Source: Candidatus Iainarchaeum sp. (lineage in GTDB: Archaea; Iainarchaeota; Iainarchaeia; Iainarchaeales; GCA-2688035). From it: a DNA stretch of 47,499 bases. Below are positions 31,613 through 39,096 of the stretch, in pieces. The DNA lies in assembly GCA_017610175.1 (NCBI GenBank), contig JAFCCO010000012.1, forward strand, positions 1 through 47,499. The letters are read 5' to 3'. Numbering within the stretch: the stretch's first letter is position 1; each line of letters opens with the position of its first letter. Below the pieces are notes generated by a model. That model saw only the letters and a list, made by a program, of their open reading frames with translations, did no database searches and had not been told where the DNA came from. Made by a program: the position numbers and the translations under genes.

Positions 31613-32284
31613 TTGATTGAGATTTGGAAAAACATTTTGATTCAGCCAGAGGAAACCATTGCAGGCGCACTGCCCGATGCTACCCTGGGGCGCGGCCTGA
31701 AAAATTTTGCAATCGCCGCACTGATTCCTGGGGTATTGCTTGGGCTTGGAATTGCAGTGCTTTCATTTATTTTTGCACCATTGCTTGCATCCCTCCCCGA
31801 GGCTACAATACTGGGAACAATCGGAATCGTGGCGATAGTAATTGTTCCGCTTGCAGCGGTTACAATAGCGCTTGTCGGAAGCCTTTTGTTTAACCTTGCC
31901 CTTTGGGTTGGCGCAAAGGTTGCGGGCGGAAAGGGTTCATTCTCAGAGCAATATTACCTCATTTCCCTAATGGCCGTGCCATTTGTTCTGGCGCAAATCG
32001 CAATTGCATTGGTTGGATTCATATTGTTTGCAATACCGGTTGTTGGATTTTTTGCAGGAATGCTGGCAGTTTCTGCGGCACAGGGTTATCTTGGAATAAT
32101 CAGTGTTGTTGCATTCATCAGCGCAATGAAGGTTTCACACAATTTCAGCACAAAAAAACTTGGAATTGCGGTCGGAGTTGGCTATGCAATAATGGGCCTT
32201 CTCGGTGCAATTGCAGGATTTCTCCTGGTTGTAACAGTGTTTGGCTTTATTGCGGCAATTGCAGGAAGCTTTGTTGCCATTTAA
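31613..32284 (+). CDS. Yip1-like integral membrane protein (first paralogue)
   Basis: About 223 residues and five or six membrane helices, with a polar N-terminus (IEIWKNILIQPEETI) as in Yip1 domain proteins. It resembles the next gene: an N-terminal W..IL, then a helix and ..LG.GLK. I chose TTG 31613, as GAGGTGA lies at a proper distance upstream; GTG 31604 would overlap that site. Yip1-type proteins shape or organise membranes in eukaryotes; in archaea their role is unknown. A T-rich terminator follows. Confidence 0.75.
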   Translation: MIEIWKNILIQPEETIAGALPDATLGRGLKNFAIAALIPGVLLGLGIAVLSFIFAPLLASLPEATILGTIGIVAIVIVPLAAVTIALVGSLLFNLALWVGAKVAGGKGSFSEQYYLISLMAVPFVLAQIAIALVGFILFAIPVVGFFAGMLAVSAAQGYLGIISVVAFISAMKVSHNFSTKKLGIAVGVGYAIMGLLGAIAGFLLVVTVFGFIAAIAGSFVAI

Positions 32285-32302
32285 AACACAGCCGAATCGC
32301 CC

Positions 32303-32321
32303 TTTTTTCCCTTTTTTTTTT
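32303..32321 (+). terminator. T-tract terminator
   Basis: Two T-runs (six and ten) after the first Yip1-like gene stop, typical of archaeal transcription termination. No strong hairpin. Confidence 0.5.
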
Positions 32322-32344
32322 GCAAAAAATGGCACCACAGCAGA

Positions 32345-32399
32345 TTTAAATACTTGAAAACAATCTGTTCTAACAGATTAATTCAAGGCAAGGGAGGTG
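32345..32399 (+). promoter_or_regulatory. Promoter and leader, copy 1
   Basis: TTTAAATAC (32345-32353) TATA box, then TTGAAAACAA, GATTAATT, CAAGGCAAGGGAGGTGA. Nearly the same sequence, in the same order and spacing, precedes the 97-residue gene (33128-33181). This suggests a shared regulator or duplication together with the gene. Confidence 0.7.
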
Positions 32400-32404
32400 A
32401 AAAA

Positions 32405-33064
32405 ATGATTTTGAACGACTGGCTTGATATTCTATTGTTTAAGAAAAAGCCCGCGGACATCGCTTCAACAAGTCTTGGAGACGGGTTAAAGCAGCTTGTA
32501 ATTGCAAACGTGTTGTTTGGTCTCTTGTCCGGAATAGTGGGTTACCTCTCATACGACCAGATGATAGCTTCATTAGGAGAATTGTCAGGACTTGCAAGCG
32601 CATTCATGGTGCAGCCAGACATAATCTCAATAATTATGTCAGCAATATGGGCTCCGATTTTTGCAGTCATTATAATATTAATTCTCGGAACCATCCTGCA
32701 CTTGTTCAGCAAGCTTTTGGGCGGACAGGCAAGCATCGGCAATTACATTGGTGTGCTAGCTTACATTGATGCGGCTTTGACAGGAACAGCCATTGCGGCT
32801 CTTGTGGTTGTTGAAATAGTTGCTGCATTGGTAGGAGCATACGTTAGTGTAGCTAGTATCACTGCGCTGATATCCTTACTTATAGTTCTGTGGGAGATTG
32901 CACTGTTTGTGCTTGCAGCAGAAGCCGTGCATAAGCTGTCACGCACAAGGGCAATTATCGCAACAGTTGCAATACCTATTGGTTTGACAATACTACTGCT
33001 TGCAGTGCTGATGATATTCTTCGTCGCGATATTTGCATCAATTGCAGGAGGCGGATTGGTTTAA
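32405..33064 (+). CDS. Yip1-like integral membrane protein (second paralogue)
   Basis: 219 residues from ATG 32405, with strong GGAGGTGA six bases upstream. N-terminal amphipathic part LNDWLDILLFKKKPADI, then LGDGLKQLVIANVLFGLLSG, five hydrophobic helices. Similar in size, N-terminal pattern and order of helices to the first paralogue. No catalytic motif. Likely function is unknown membrane organisation. Confidence 0.75.
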   Translation: MILNDWLDILLFKKKPADIASTSLGDGLKQLVIANVLFGLLSGIVGYLSYDQMIASLGELSGLASAFMVQPDIISIIMSAIWAPIFAVIIILILGTILHLFSKLLGGQASIGNYIGVLAYIDAALTGTAIAALVVVEIVAALVGAYVSVASITALISLLIVLWEIALFVLAAEAVHKLSRTRAIIATVAIPIGLTILLLAVLMIFFVAIFASIAGGGLV

Positions 33065-33076
33065 TTGACCACTCCG

Positions 33077-33103
33077 TTTCTTTCTTCTTTTTTTTTATTT
33101 TTT
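33077..33103 (+). terminator. T-tract terminator
   Basis: Long T-rich tract after the second Yip1-like gene stop; no hairpin seen. Confidence 0.5.
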
Positions 33104-33127
33104 AATTTTCTTCAGCCACCATCACCA

Positions 33128-33181
33128 TTAAATACCTGAAAACAACTTATTTTAGCGGATTAATTAAAGGCAAGGGAGGTG
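33128..33181 (+). promoter_or_regulatory. Promoter and leader, copy 2
   Basis: Starts TTAAATACCTGAAAACAA and ends GGCAAGGGAGGTGA; aligns with copy 1 from the TATA box to the ribosome binding site. The site-2 protease gene has ATTAAATACCTG at 33534-33545 but diverges after it. Confidence 0.7.
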
Positions 33182-33188
33182 AAGGAAT

Positions 33189-33482
33189 ATGGCGACTCAA
33201 ACAGTTAGCAGAATTGACCCTGTTTCGATGGGAAAAATTTATGGCGCAACAATGGCGGGGCTGGTTCTCATAGTAGGGGCACTGGCAGCGATTCTTATTG
33301 GGCTAATAGCAATGATTGTTGACCCGGTTGGAGGGATAATTGCATTCATCATAACTTTGATAATAGTTATCGTTGTTGCAATCGTGTACGCAATACTTGG
33401 CTTTATAGTCGGGGCAGTGGGTGCGTTCATCTACAACATTGCAGCAGGAAAGGTTGGCGGAGTAAAAATAGACCTGAATTAG
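33189..33482 (+). CDS. Small two- or three-helix membrane protein
   Basis: 97 residues, ATG 33189 with GGAGGTGA seven bases upstream. Residues ~20-85 are almost all hydrophobic (LVLIVGALAAILIGLIAMIV, IIAFIITLIIVIVVAIVYAIL), forming two long or three short helices, with a DPVGG turn between. Resembles DUF3566-like or other small archaeal membrane proteins; name uncertain. Its leader matches the one before the second Yip1-like gene, so these two are likely expressed together. Confidence 0.75.
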   Translation: MATQTVSRIDPVSMGKIYGATMAGLVLIVGALAAILIGLIAMIVDPVGGIIAFIITLIIVIVVAIVYAILGFIVGAVGAFIYNIAAGKVGGVKIDLN

Positions 33483-33490
33483 GCCCAACC

Positions 33491-33508
33491 TTTTCTTTCT
33501 TTTTTTTT
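33491..33508 (+). terminator. T-tract terminator
   Basis: T-rich run after the stop of the small membrane protein and before the S2P promoter. Confidence 0.4.
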
Positions 33509-33572
33509 CACTTTTATTTCATTTTCCAGCAGCATTAAATACCTGCATTGCGTTTGTTTTGTGTGAAAGAAA

Positions 33573-34682
33573 ATGCGTTCACTCAAGCTTGGAAAGCCCT
33601 TTGGGATTGAAATTGAACTGCACAGCAGTTTTGTAATAGCCGGAGTGCTGCTCTTGGGCGGAATGCTGCTGTTCACTTTAACAGGGGCAATGCAGCTAAC
33701 GGAAACCGTCCCCGTAATTTTGTTCATAGCATTCCTGTTCATATCGGTTTTCTTCCACGAACTAATGCACAGCGTTGTGCTTCTGGACAAGGGATTCAAG
33801 GTTGAAAAAATAATCCTTCTCCCAATAGGGGGAATTTCTGTCAGTGAAGACCTCCCCGAAAAGCCGGCCGACGAATTTGTTGTTTCAATCGCAGGGCCGC
33901 TGTTCAACTTCTTTGTTGTGTTTGCAATTCTTGCCGTTGCCGCAATTGTCGGAATTGAGTTGCAGCTTGAGCTGCTTTTCGGCGATGCCGACTTTTTTGC
34001 AGTAATCTCAAACCCACTGCTGAGCCTTTTCTACGTTAACCTTGTGCTTGGAACATTCAACCTCTTCTTTCCCGCACTTCCGCTTGACGGGGGGCGGGTT
34101 GCAAGGTCAATTCTCGCATACTTTATTGGGTGGAAAGATGCGACAAACGCCGTTTCAAGAATCAGCTCGTTTCTCGCAATATTCCTTTTCCTGATTGGAT
34201 TTTTTTCAGGAAACATACTTGTTGCAATAATTGCGCTCTTCATTTTCTTTGGCGCAAAGCAGGAAAGCCAGGCTGTTGAAATGAAAGAAACCCTGAGGGG
34301 CGCTGACATTCTTCCCCTGCTTCAGAAAAAGCCGGTTGTAGTGGAAGGGGAAGAAAGCCTGCAGGCTGTTTTTGAGCTTATTGCCGAGAAAAAGCTTCTT
34401 GCAATTCTGGTTAAGCTTGATGGGACCTATGGTTTCATTTCGTTTGAGGGATTGGGGCGAATTCCAAGGCACAGCTGGAACACTGTTAAAGTAAAGGCCG
34501 TTGCGCAGGAACTCTCTTCAATCACATTGAAAGAGAACGCCGCCTCTTTGATGTCAAAGGCCCTTACAAAGGGCTATCCGCTTTTTCCTGTTGTGCAGGG
34601 CCATGAATTGATTGGGGTAATTTACACACGGGACCTGCACAAGCTTTACGAACTTGAAAAGCTCAAGAAGAAAAACGACTGA
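33573..34682 (+). CDS. Site-2 protease family (M50) with CBS-like C-terminus
   Basis: Intramembrane zinc metalloprotease that cuts membrane-bound regulators. FFHELMH (61-66) gives the Zn ligands His62/His66 and catalytic Glu63; LPLDGGR (169-175) gives Asp172, the third ligand. Five or six helices, then a cytoplasmic region (~255-365) with two CBS-like repeats (ADILPLLQKKPVVVEGEESLQAVF; SLMSKALTKGYPLFPVVQGHELIGVIYTRDL). CBS modules usually sense adenine nucleotides. Small archaeal S2P of the same layout are well known. A TATA box ATTAAATACC lies about 35 bases before the ATG. Confidence 0.93.
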   Translation: MRSLKLGKPFGIEIELHSSFVIAGVLLLGGMLLFTLTGAMQLTETVPVILFIAFLFISVFFHELMHSVVLLDKGFKVEKIILLPIGGISVSEDLPEKPADEFVVSIAGPLFNFFVVFAILAVAAIVGIELQLELLFGDADFFAVISNPLLSLFYVNLVLGTFNLFFPALPLDGGRVARSILAYFIGWKDATNAVSRISSFLAIFLFLIGFFSGNILVAIIALFIFFGAKQESQAVEMKETLRGADILPLLQKKPVVVEGEESLQAVFELIAEKKLLAILVKLDGTYGFISFEGLGRIPRHSWNTVKVKAVAQELSSITLKENAASLMSKALTKGYPLFPVVQGHELIGVIYTRDLHKLYELEKLKKKND

Positions 34683-34732
34683 AAAAGAAAGCTATTTCAA
34701 GGAAACGTTGCAGTATTTATTTATCAAAAATT

Positions 34733-34816
34733 GCCGGTGTGGCGGAGCGGTCAAACGCGGCGGTCTCGAAAACCGTTGTCTTCACGGACACGTAGGTTCA
34801 AATCCTGCCGCCGGCG
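34733..34816 (+). tRNA. tRNA-Ser (CGA)
   Basis: Class II tRNA with a long variable arm. Acceptor GCCGGTG/CGCCGGC, D-stem GCG/CGC, anticodon stem GCGGT/ACCGT, loop CTCGAAA (anticodon CGA), variable arm TGTC..GACA, T-arm GTAGG-TTCAAAT-CCTGC, discriminator G. No CCA. Confidence 0.95.
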
Positions 34817-34817
34817 T

Positions 34818-35960
34818 CTAATTTATTGCGTGCTTAACTATTTGTGACAGATTCTCCGCTTCGAGGAAAACCCCGTCATGCCCTTTGGGGGAAGCGATTT
34901 CGTGGTAGCTTGAGTCAATTCCTGCAGCCATTAAGAGGTCGTGCAGTCTCCTTGAGTCCTCCGGCAGGAAAAGCTGGTCAGAGGAAATGGACGTTATGCT
35001 GAACCTTGTTTTTGTTCCGCGAAAAGCGTTCCCAATGCTTCCAAATTCCCGCGCCAAATCAAAGGTGTCAAATGCCTTGGACAGGTAAATGTAGGTGTTT
35101 GGGTCAAAGCGCTTGCAGAACTTTGCCCCCTGGTGATTGAGATAGCTTTCAATCTGGTACTGCTGGCCAAGGCTAATGTGCTTCCTGAATTTTCTGTTTA
35201 GGAGTTCCCTTCCAAACTTTTCCTCAAGAATTGCCTGATTGAGGTATGAAATGTGGCCAATCTGCCTTGCAATCGAAAGCCCCTGCTTTGGAAAGTCCTT
35301 TCCATAGTAATTTCCAAAACTCCATTTTGAGTCAAGCATTATTGCCTGGCGTGCGATGTGATTGAGGGCAAGGCACTGTGCGGAAACCTGGTGGGACGCG
35401 ACAACAACAAGAGCGTTGCCAACCAAGTCCTTTTCAAGCGCAACAAGCTCAAGCAAAAGAATTCCCCCAATGCTTGCACCGATTGCCGAGTGAAGCTTTG
35501 AAATTCCAATTTGTTTTAGGAATTCAACTGTTGCGCGGACCATGTCACTTATGAAAAATCCGGGAAACTTGAGCCCGTACGGCTTGCCTGTGTCCGGATT
35601 TATTGAACCCGGGCCTGTGCTCCCATAACAGCCGCCAAAGTGGTCTGCGCAGATTACAAAAAACTTGTCGGTATCAATTGCCTTTCCCCTGCCCACTATG
35701 TCCGACCACCAGCCCATGTATTCCTTGCCGTTTATGTGCTCGGTTGCAACCTGCTGGGTTGCGGTAAGTGTTGGAAAAATTAGAATTGCGTTGCTTTTGT
35801 TTGCATTCAGTTTCCCAAACGTTTTGTAGGCTATTTTTATCGGACCGAATCTCTTGCCTGACTCAAGGCAGAACCTAAGGTCTTTGGAGAACTCCACAAA
35901 CTCAATGTTTGGAATTTCACATGCATCGCCAATCGTGTCCCCTATTTCCGAATCAACCAT
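34818..35960 (-). CDS. metX: Homoserine O-acetyltransferase (MetX family)
   Basis: Alpha/beta-hydrolase that acetylates (or succinylates) L-homoserine for methionine synthesis. TLTATQQVATEH oxyanion region, FFVICADHFGGCYGSTGPGSINP, catalytic Ser163 in GASIGG, Asp328 in SSDQLFLPED, His361 in GHDGVFLE. Length 380 is normal. Serine acetyltransferases share the fold, but the substrate is not fixed by the sequence. A ribosome binding site AGGTGGG precedes the ATG. The upstream palindrome over the promoter suggests a dedicated repressor. It ends against tRNA-Ser. Confidence 0.92.
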   Translation of the reverse strand: MVDSEIGDTIGDACEIPNIEFVEFSKDLRFCLESGKRFGPIKIAYKTFGKLNANKSNAILIFPTLTATQQVATEHINGKEYMGWWSDIVGRGKAIDTDKFFVICADHFGGCYGSTGPGSINPDTGKPYGLKFPGFFISDMVRATVEFLKQIGISKLHSAIGASIGGILLLELVALEKDLVGNALVVVASHQVSAQCLALNHIARQAIMLDSKWSFGNYYGKDFPKQGLSIARQIGHISYLNQAILEEKFGRELLNRKFRKHISLGQQYQIESYLNHQGAKFCKRFDPNTYIYLSKAFDTFDLAREFGSIGNAFRGTKTRFSITSISSDQLFLPEDSRRLHDLLMAAGIDSSYHEIASPKGHDGVFLEAENLSQIVKHAIN

Positions 35961-35980
35961 AAGCCCACCTAAAAAATTCA

Positions 35981-36003
35981 GTTATTATTAAATAAATAAT
36001 AAC
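35981..36003. promoter_or_regulatory. Perfect palindrome over the metX promoter
   Basis: GTTATTATT (35981-35989) and AATAATAAC (35995-36003) are perfect inverted repeats with a 5-base spacer, about 25-40 bases before the metX ATG. The TATA-like sequence of the minus strand falls inside the palindrome, so a bound protein would block metX initiation. Confidence 0.6.
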
Positions 36004-36077
36004 CTGAAAGAAATATTCCAAAGAGAATAGCCGGTTGCTTGCTTGGATTTAAATGGCTTTGCGTTTTCTGTTTTTAC

Positions 36078-36824
36078 ATGGATATAGTGCAGGCAATTTT
36101 GCTCGGGGTGCTGCAGGGGCTTACCGAATGGCTTCCAATCAGCAGCCAGGGGCAGGTTTCGGCAGTTGCTCTTGCGCTTTTCTCAATTCCGCCCGAGCAG
36201 GCGTTAAATGACGCAATATTTTTGCACATTGGAACCATGATTGCCGCAGCGGCATATTTTAGGAGAGAGCTTTCAAGCATTTTAAGGCCTGAGAATCGGC
36301 AGCTGCTTTATTTTATTGCAACCGCGTTAATCGGAAGCGCAATAACCGCTGTTCCCGCTTTTTTGTTTCTCAGAATGGTTTCGCAGAGTGGATTTGCACT
36401 GCTTATACTGATTGGAATTGGGCTGATTTTTACGGGCGCAATACAGCTTCGGAAAAAGATTTCACAGCCAAAGGAAAACATCGGAAGCGGTTTTCTCACA
36501 GGGCTGGCGCAGGGGCTTGCGGTTATTCCTGGAATAAGCAGAAGCGGAGTTACCACTGCAGCGCTTTTGTTTGAGGACTTTGACCCCGAGCAGGCGTTTA
36601 GGCTTTCTTTCCTTCTCAGTGTGCCATCTGTTTTTTTGGCAGAGATTTTGTTCATCGGAGTCAAGGGGGCTGAATTCCACCCGCTTATTCTTGTTTCAAT
36701 TGCAATTGCGGCAATAGTTGGATATGTTACAATTGACGTTTTGATTACCGTTGCAAGAAAGATAAATTTCGCAAAGTTCTGCATTGCATTCGGAGTAATT
36801 TACATCGCACTTGCTTTCATTTAA
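36078..36824 (+). CDS. uppP: Undecaprenyl-diphosphatase (UppP/BacA family)
   Basis: Integral membrane enzyme that removes one phosphate from polyprenyl diphosphate to recycle the lipid carrier; in archaea the carrier is probably dolichyl. QGLTEWLPISSQGQ has the conserved E-x4-S motif, and VIPGISRSGVT the second catalytic motif. Eight helices, 248 residues, close to the family. ATG 36078 is chosen, with a TATA box (GATTTAAATG) about 33 bases upstream. Confidence 0.93.
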   Translation: MDIVQAILLGVLQGLTEWLPISSQGQVSAVALALFSIPPEQALNDAIFLHIGTMIAAAAYFRRELSSILRPENRQLLYFIATALIGSAITAVPAFLFLRMVSQSGFALLILIGIGLIFTGAIQLRKKISQPKENIGSGFLTGLAQGLAVIPGISRSGVTTAALLFEDFDPEQAFRLSFLLSVPSVFLAEILFIGVKGAEFHPLILVSIAIAAIVGYVTIDVLITVARKINFAKFCIAFGVIYIALAFI

Positions 36825-36860
36825 AAAAAGTTTCAAACCCCATTTGAAGCGGTGATTTTT

Positions 36861-37274
36861 ATGGATGAATGTATTTTCTGCAAAATTGCAAAAGGGGAAA
36901 TTCCAAGCACCAGGCTTTTTGAGAACGAGAAAGTGCTTGCCTTTCTTGACATAATGCCTGCTTCAAAGGGGCATGCGCTGGTTATCCCAAAAAAGCATTA
37001 CAGGGTTTTGCTTGACATGCCGCACGAGGAACTCAAAGAGGTAATGGAAGTAATCCAAAAAGTGGCAGGTGCGGTCATGAGCACGATTGATGGAACAGCC
37101 GGCTTTAATGTACTTCAGTCAAACGAGGAAATTGCGGGGCAGGTAATTCCGCATGTGCACTTTCACATAATTCCAAGAAGCGAGGGTGATAATCTTGACT
37201 TTTCGTGGGAGCATGGAAAGGCAGAGTTGGAAGAGCTTGCAAAGTATGCAGAGCTTGTGAAAAAAGGGATTTGA
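36861..37274 (+). CDS. HIT-family nucleotide-binding hydrolase
   Basis: 137 residues. IFCKIAKGEIPS, ALVIPKKHYR and the histidine triad IPHVHFHIIPR place it in the Hint/HIT group, which hydrolyses phosphoramidate bonds of AMP. ATG 36861 follows GGTGAT; GTG 36852 would overlap the site. It converges on MetRS, ending one base before its stop codon. Confidence 0.93.
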   Translation: MDECIFCKIAKGEIPSTRLFENEKVLAFLDIMPASKGHALVIPKKHYRVLLDMPHEELKEVMEVIQKVAGAVMSTIDGTAGFNVLQSNEEIAGQVIPHVHFHIIPRSEGDNLDFSWEHGKAELEELAKYAELVKKGI

Positions 37275-38768
37275 TTAGGCGACTTTTTTGAAAAGCACTT
37301 CGCCTTTTTTTACCTTTGTGCCTGCCTTAAGCCTGTTGAATTCACAGTCGGCAAGAGAGCCTGGCTCTGCATTGAGTTGTGCATTAATCTTTTCGCTGGT
37401 TTCAGGAATGAACGGCTGCAGGAGGATTGCAATTATGCGAAGTGAGTCTGCAAGGGAGTAAAGGGCCTGTTCCTTTTCCTTGCCCTCAAGTTTCCATGGC
37501 TCTTTTTCGTTAACAAACTGGTTGCATGCCGCAACAAAGGCGAATATTTCCGCAAGCGCGTGATGCAGTTCAAGCCCTTCCATTAGTTTCTTGATTTTGC
37601 CAAGCTTGAGTTTCTTCTGCAAGTCCGAATCGGTCTTTGAATCCGGAACAACCCCTTCGAAAGACTTTTCAATGAGAACAATTGTCCTGTTAACCAAATT
37701 TCCCAAACCGTTTGCAAGCTCGTTGTTTAGGCGTTCAGTCATCGCTTCCTCGCTGAAATTGCCGTCCTGCCCGAACGGAACCTCTCTTAACAGAAAGTAC
37801 CGCAGAACGTCCGCACTGTACTTGTCACAAATCTCAACAGGGTCAACAACTGTTCCCTTGCTTTTGCTCATCTTTTCGCCGGACGCCGTGTTAATGAAAC
37901 CGTGTGCAAAAACCGTCTTTGGCAGTTCGATTCCCGCAGCCATAAGGATGCTGAACCAAATTGCTGTGTGGTGCCACAAAATATCCTTTCCAATCAGATG
38001 AATGTCCGCTGGCCAGAAATCTTTAAGCTCGTTCTTGGAATCAAGCGGAAAAGCGCCAACTCCTGAAACATAATTAATCAACGCGTTCATCCAGACGTAC
38101 TGTGTGTGCTTGTCGTTTATTGGAACAGGAATTCCCCAAGGCACATTTGCCCTGGAAACGCTCAAATCGTTCAATCCACCCTTAACGCGGTTGACTATTT
38201 CCTTGCGCTTTCCGGCGGGGAGAACTGAATTTGAATTTTTTTCAAGATAATCAAGAACCTTTTCAGTGTAGGCAGACATTTTGAAGAAGTAGGACTCTTC
38301 ACTAATCCACTCCGCTTTCTTTTCGTGTGTTGGGCAACAGCCCTCTTTCAGGTCCTTTTCAGTGTAGAATGTTTCACATTCGCTGCAGTACCATCCACTG
38401 TACTTTCCCAAATAGATTTCGCCCGAATCATGGATTTTCTTGAAAATTCCCTGCGAAACCTTCACATGATCCTCATCGGTTGTTCGAATAAACCTGTTGT
38501 GTGAAATGTTTAGTTTTTCACAAAGTTCCTTAAAGAAAACAACCATTTCATCCACATACTGCTTTGGTTCCTTTCCCGCCTTCTTTGCGCTTTTCTGGAT
38601 TTTGCTTCCGTGCTCGTCCGTTCCGGTCAGGAAAAAGACTTCCTTGCCAAGCAAACGGTTCCAGCGCGCAATGCAGTCGGCACAGACCTTTTCATAGGCA
38701 TGCCCAATGTGCGGCTTGCCGCTTGGATAGTCTATTGCTGTTGTGATGTAAAACTTGTCCTTGGACAT
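37275..38768 (-). CDS. metG: Methionyl-tRNA synthetase, short form
   Basis: Charges tRNA-Met. Class I signatures: KPHIGHAYEK with HIGH (20-23) and GEKMSKSKG (297-305). Knuckle zinc site C-x2-C-x13-CC (128-145, CSECETFYTEKDLKEGCC). The 497-residue length, no C-terminal EMAP-type tRNA-binding domain, and FINTASGEKMSKS context resemble the short bacterial MetRS of Aquifex/Thermus type rather than the longer archaeal form with a tRNA-binding domain. This suggests lateral transfer, which a tree would have to test. A minus-strand TATA box GATTTAAATT lies about 30 bases upstream. Confidence 0.95.
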   Translation of the reverse strand: MSKDKFYITTAIDYPSGKPHIGHAYEKVCADCIARWNRLLGKEVFFLTGTDEHGSKIQKSAKKAGKEPKQYVDEMVVFFKELCEKLNISHNRFIRTTDEDHVKVSQGIFKKIHDSGEIYLGKYSGWYCSECETFYTEKDLKEGCCPTHEKKAEWISEESYFFKMSAYTEKVLDYLEKNSNSVLPAGKRKEIVNRVKGGLNDLSVSRANVPWGIPVPINDKHTQYVWMNALINYVSGVGAFPLDSKNELKDFWPADIHLIGKDILWHHTAIWFSILMAAGIELPKTVFAHGFINTASGEKMSKSKGTVVDPVEICDKYSADVLRYFLLREVPFGQDGNFSEEAMTERLNNELANGLGNLVNRTIVLIEKSFEGVVPDSKTDSDLQKKLKLGKIKKLMEGLELHHALAEIFAFVAACNQFVNEKEPWKLEGKEKEQALYSLADSLRIIAILLQPFIPETSEKINAQLNAEPGSLADCEFNRLKAGTKVKKGEVLFKKVA

Positions 38769-39096
38769 AAGGAATTTTAATCCTAAATACCTAATTTAAA
38801 TCAATTGCCCGTGCGATTTTCGTGCAAAACCTAAAATTATGTTGATAACTTTTCACTTTCCACAGCCCCGCAAGCCATTTGAGTTTGAAAACTTAATTCA
38901 AAGAGGTTATTAATTCACTAGACTTATTTAGTATGCAATTATTTTTTTGCTCCAACACACATCCGGCACACATTTTCCAACACACCATTCAACAGAGGAA
39001 AAAATGCCTTCTTAAGGGGGAAAACAGTGGAAAAGTGGAAATATACTCTTGGAAAACGAGTTTTAAGCAAGAAAAACCAATTCTATAGGTGCAGCC
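38769..39096. other. 328-bp gene-free spacer with repeats before mcm
   Basis: No ORF or RNA is recognised. TCCAACACAC occurs at 38951-38960 and again at 38976-38985. The near-inverted pair TTTTCACTTTCCACAG (38850-38865) and CAGTGGAAAAGTGGAAA (39025-39041) recall the TTCCA/TGGAA core of archaeal origin boxes. The AT-rich stretch between them holds divergent MetRS and mcm promoters. Could be an origin or a regulatory region; unproven. Confidence 0.45.
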
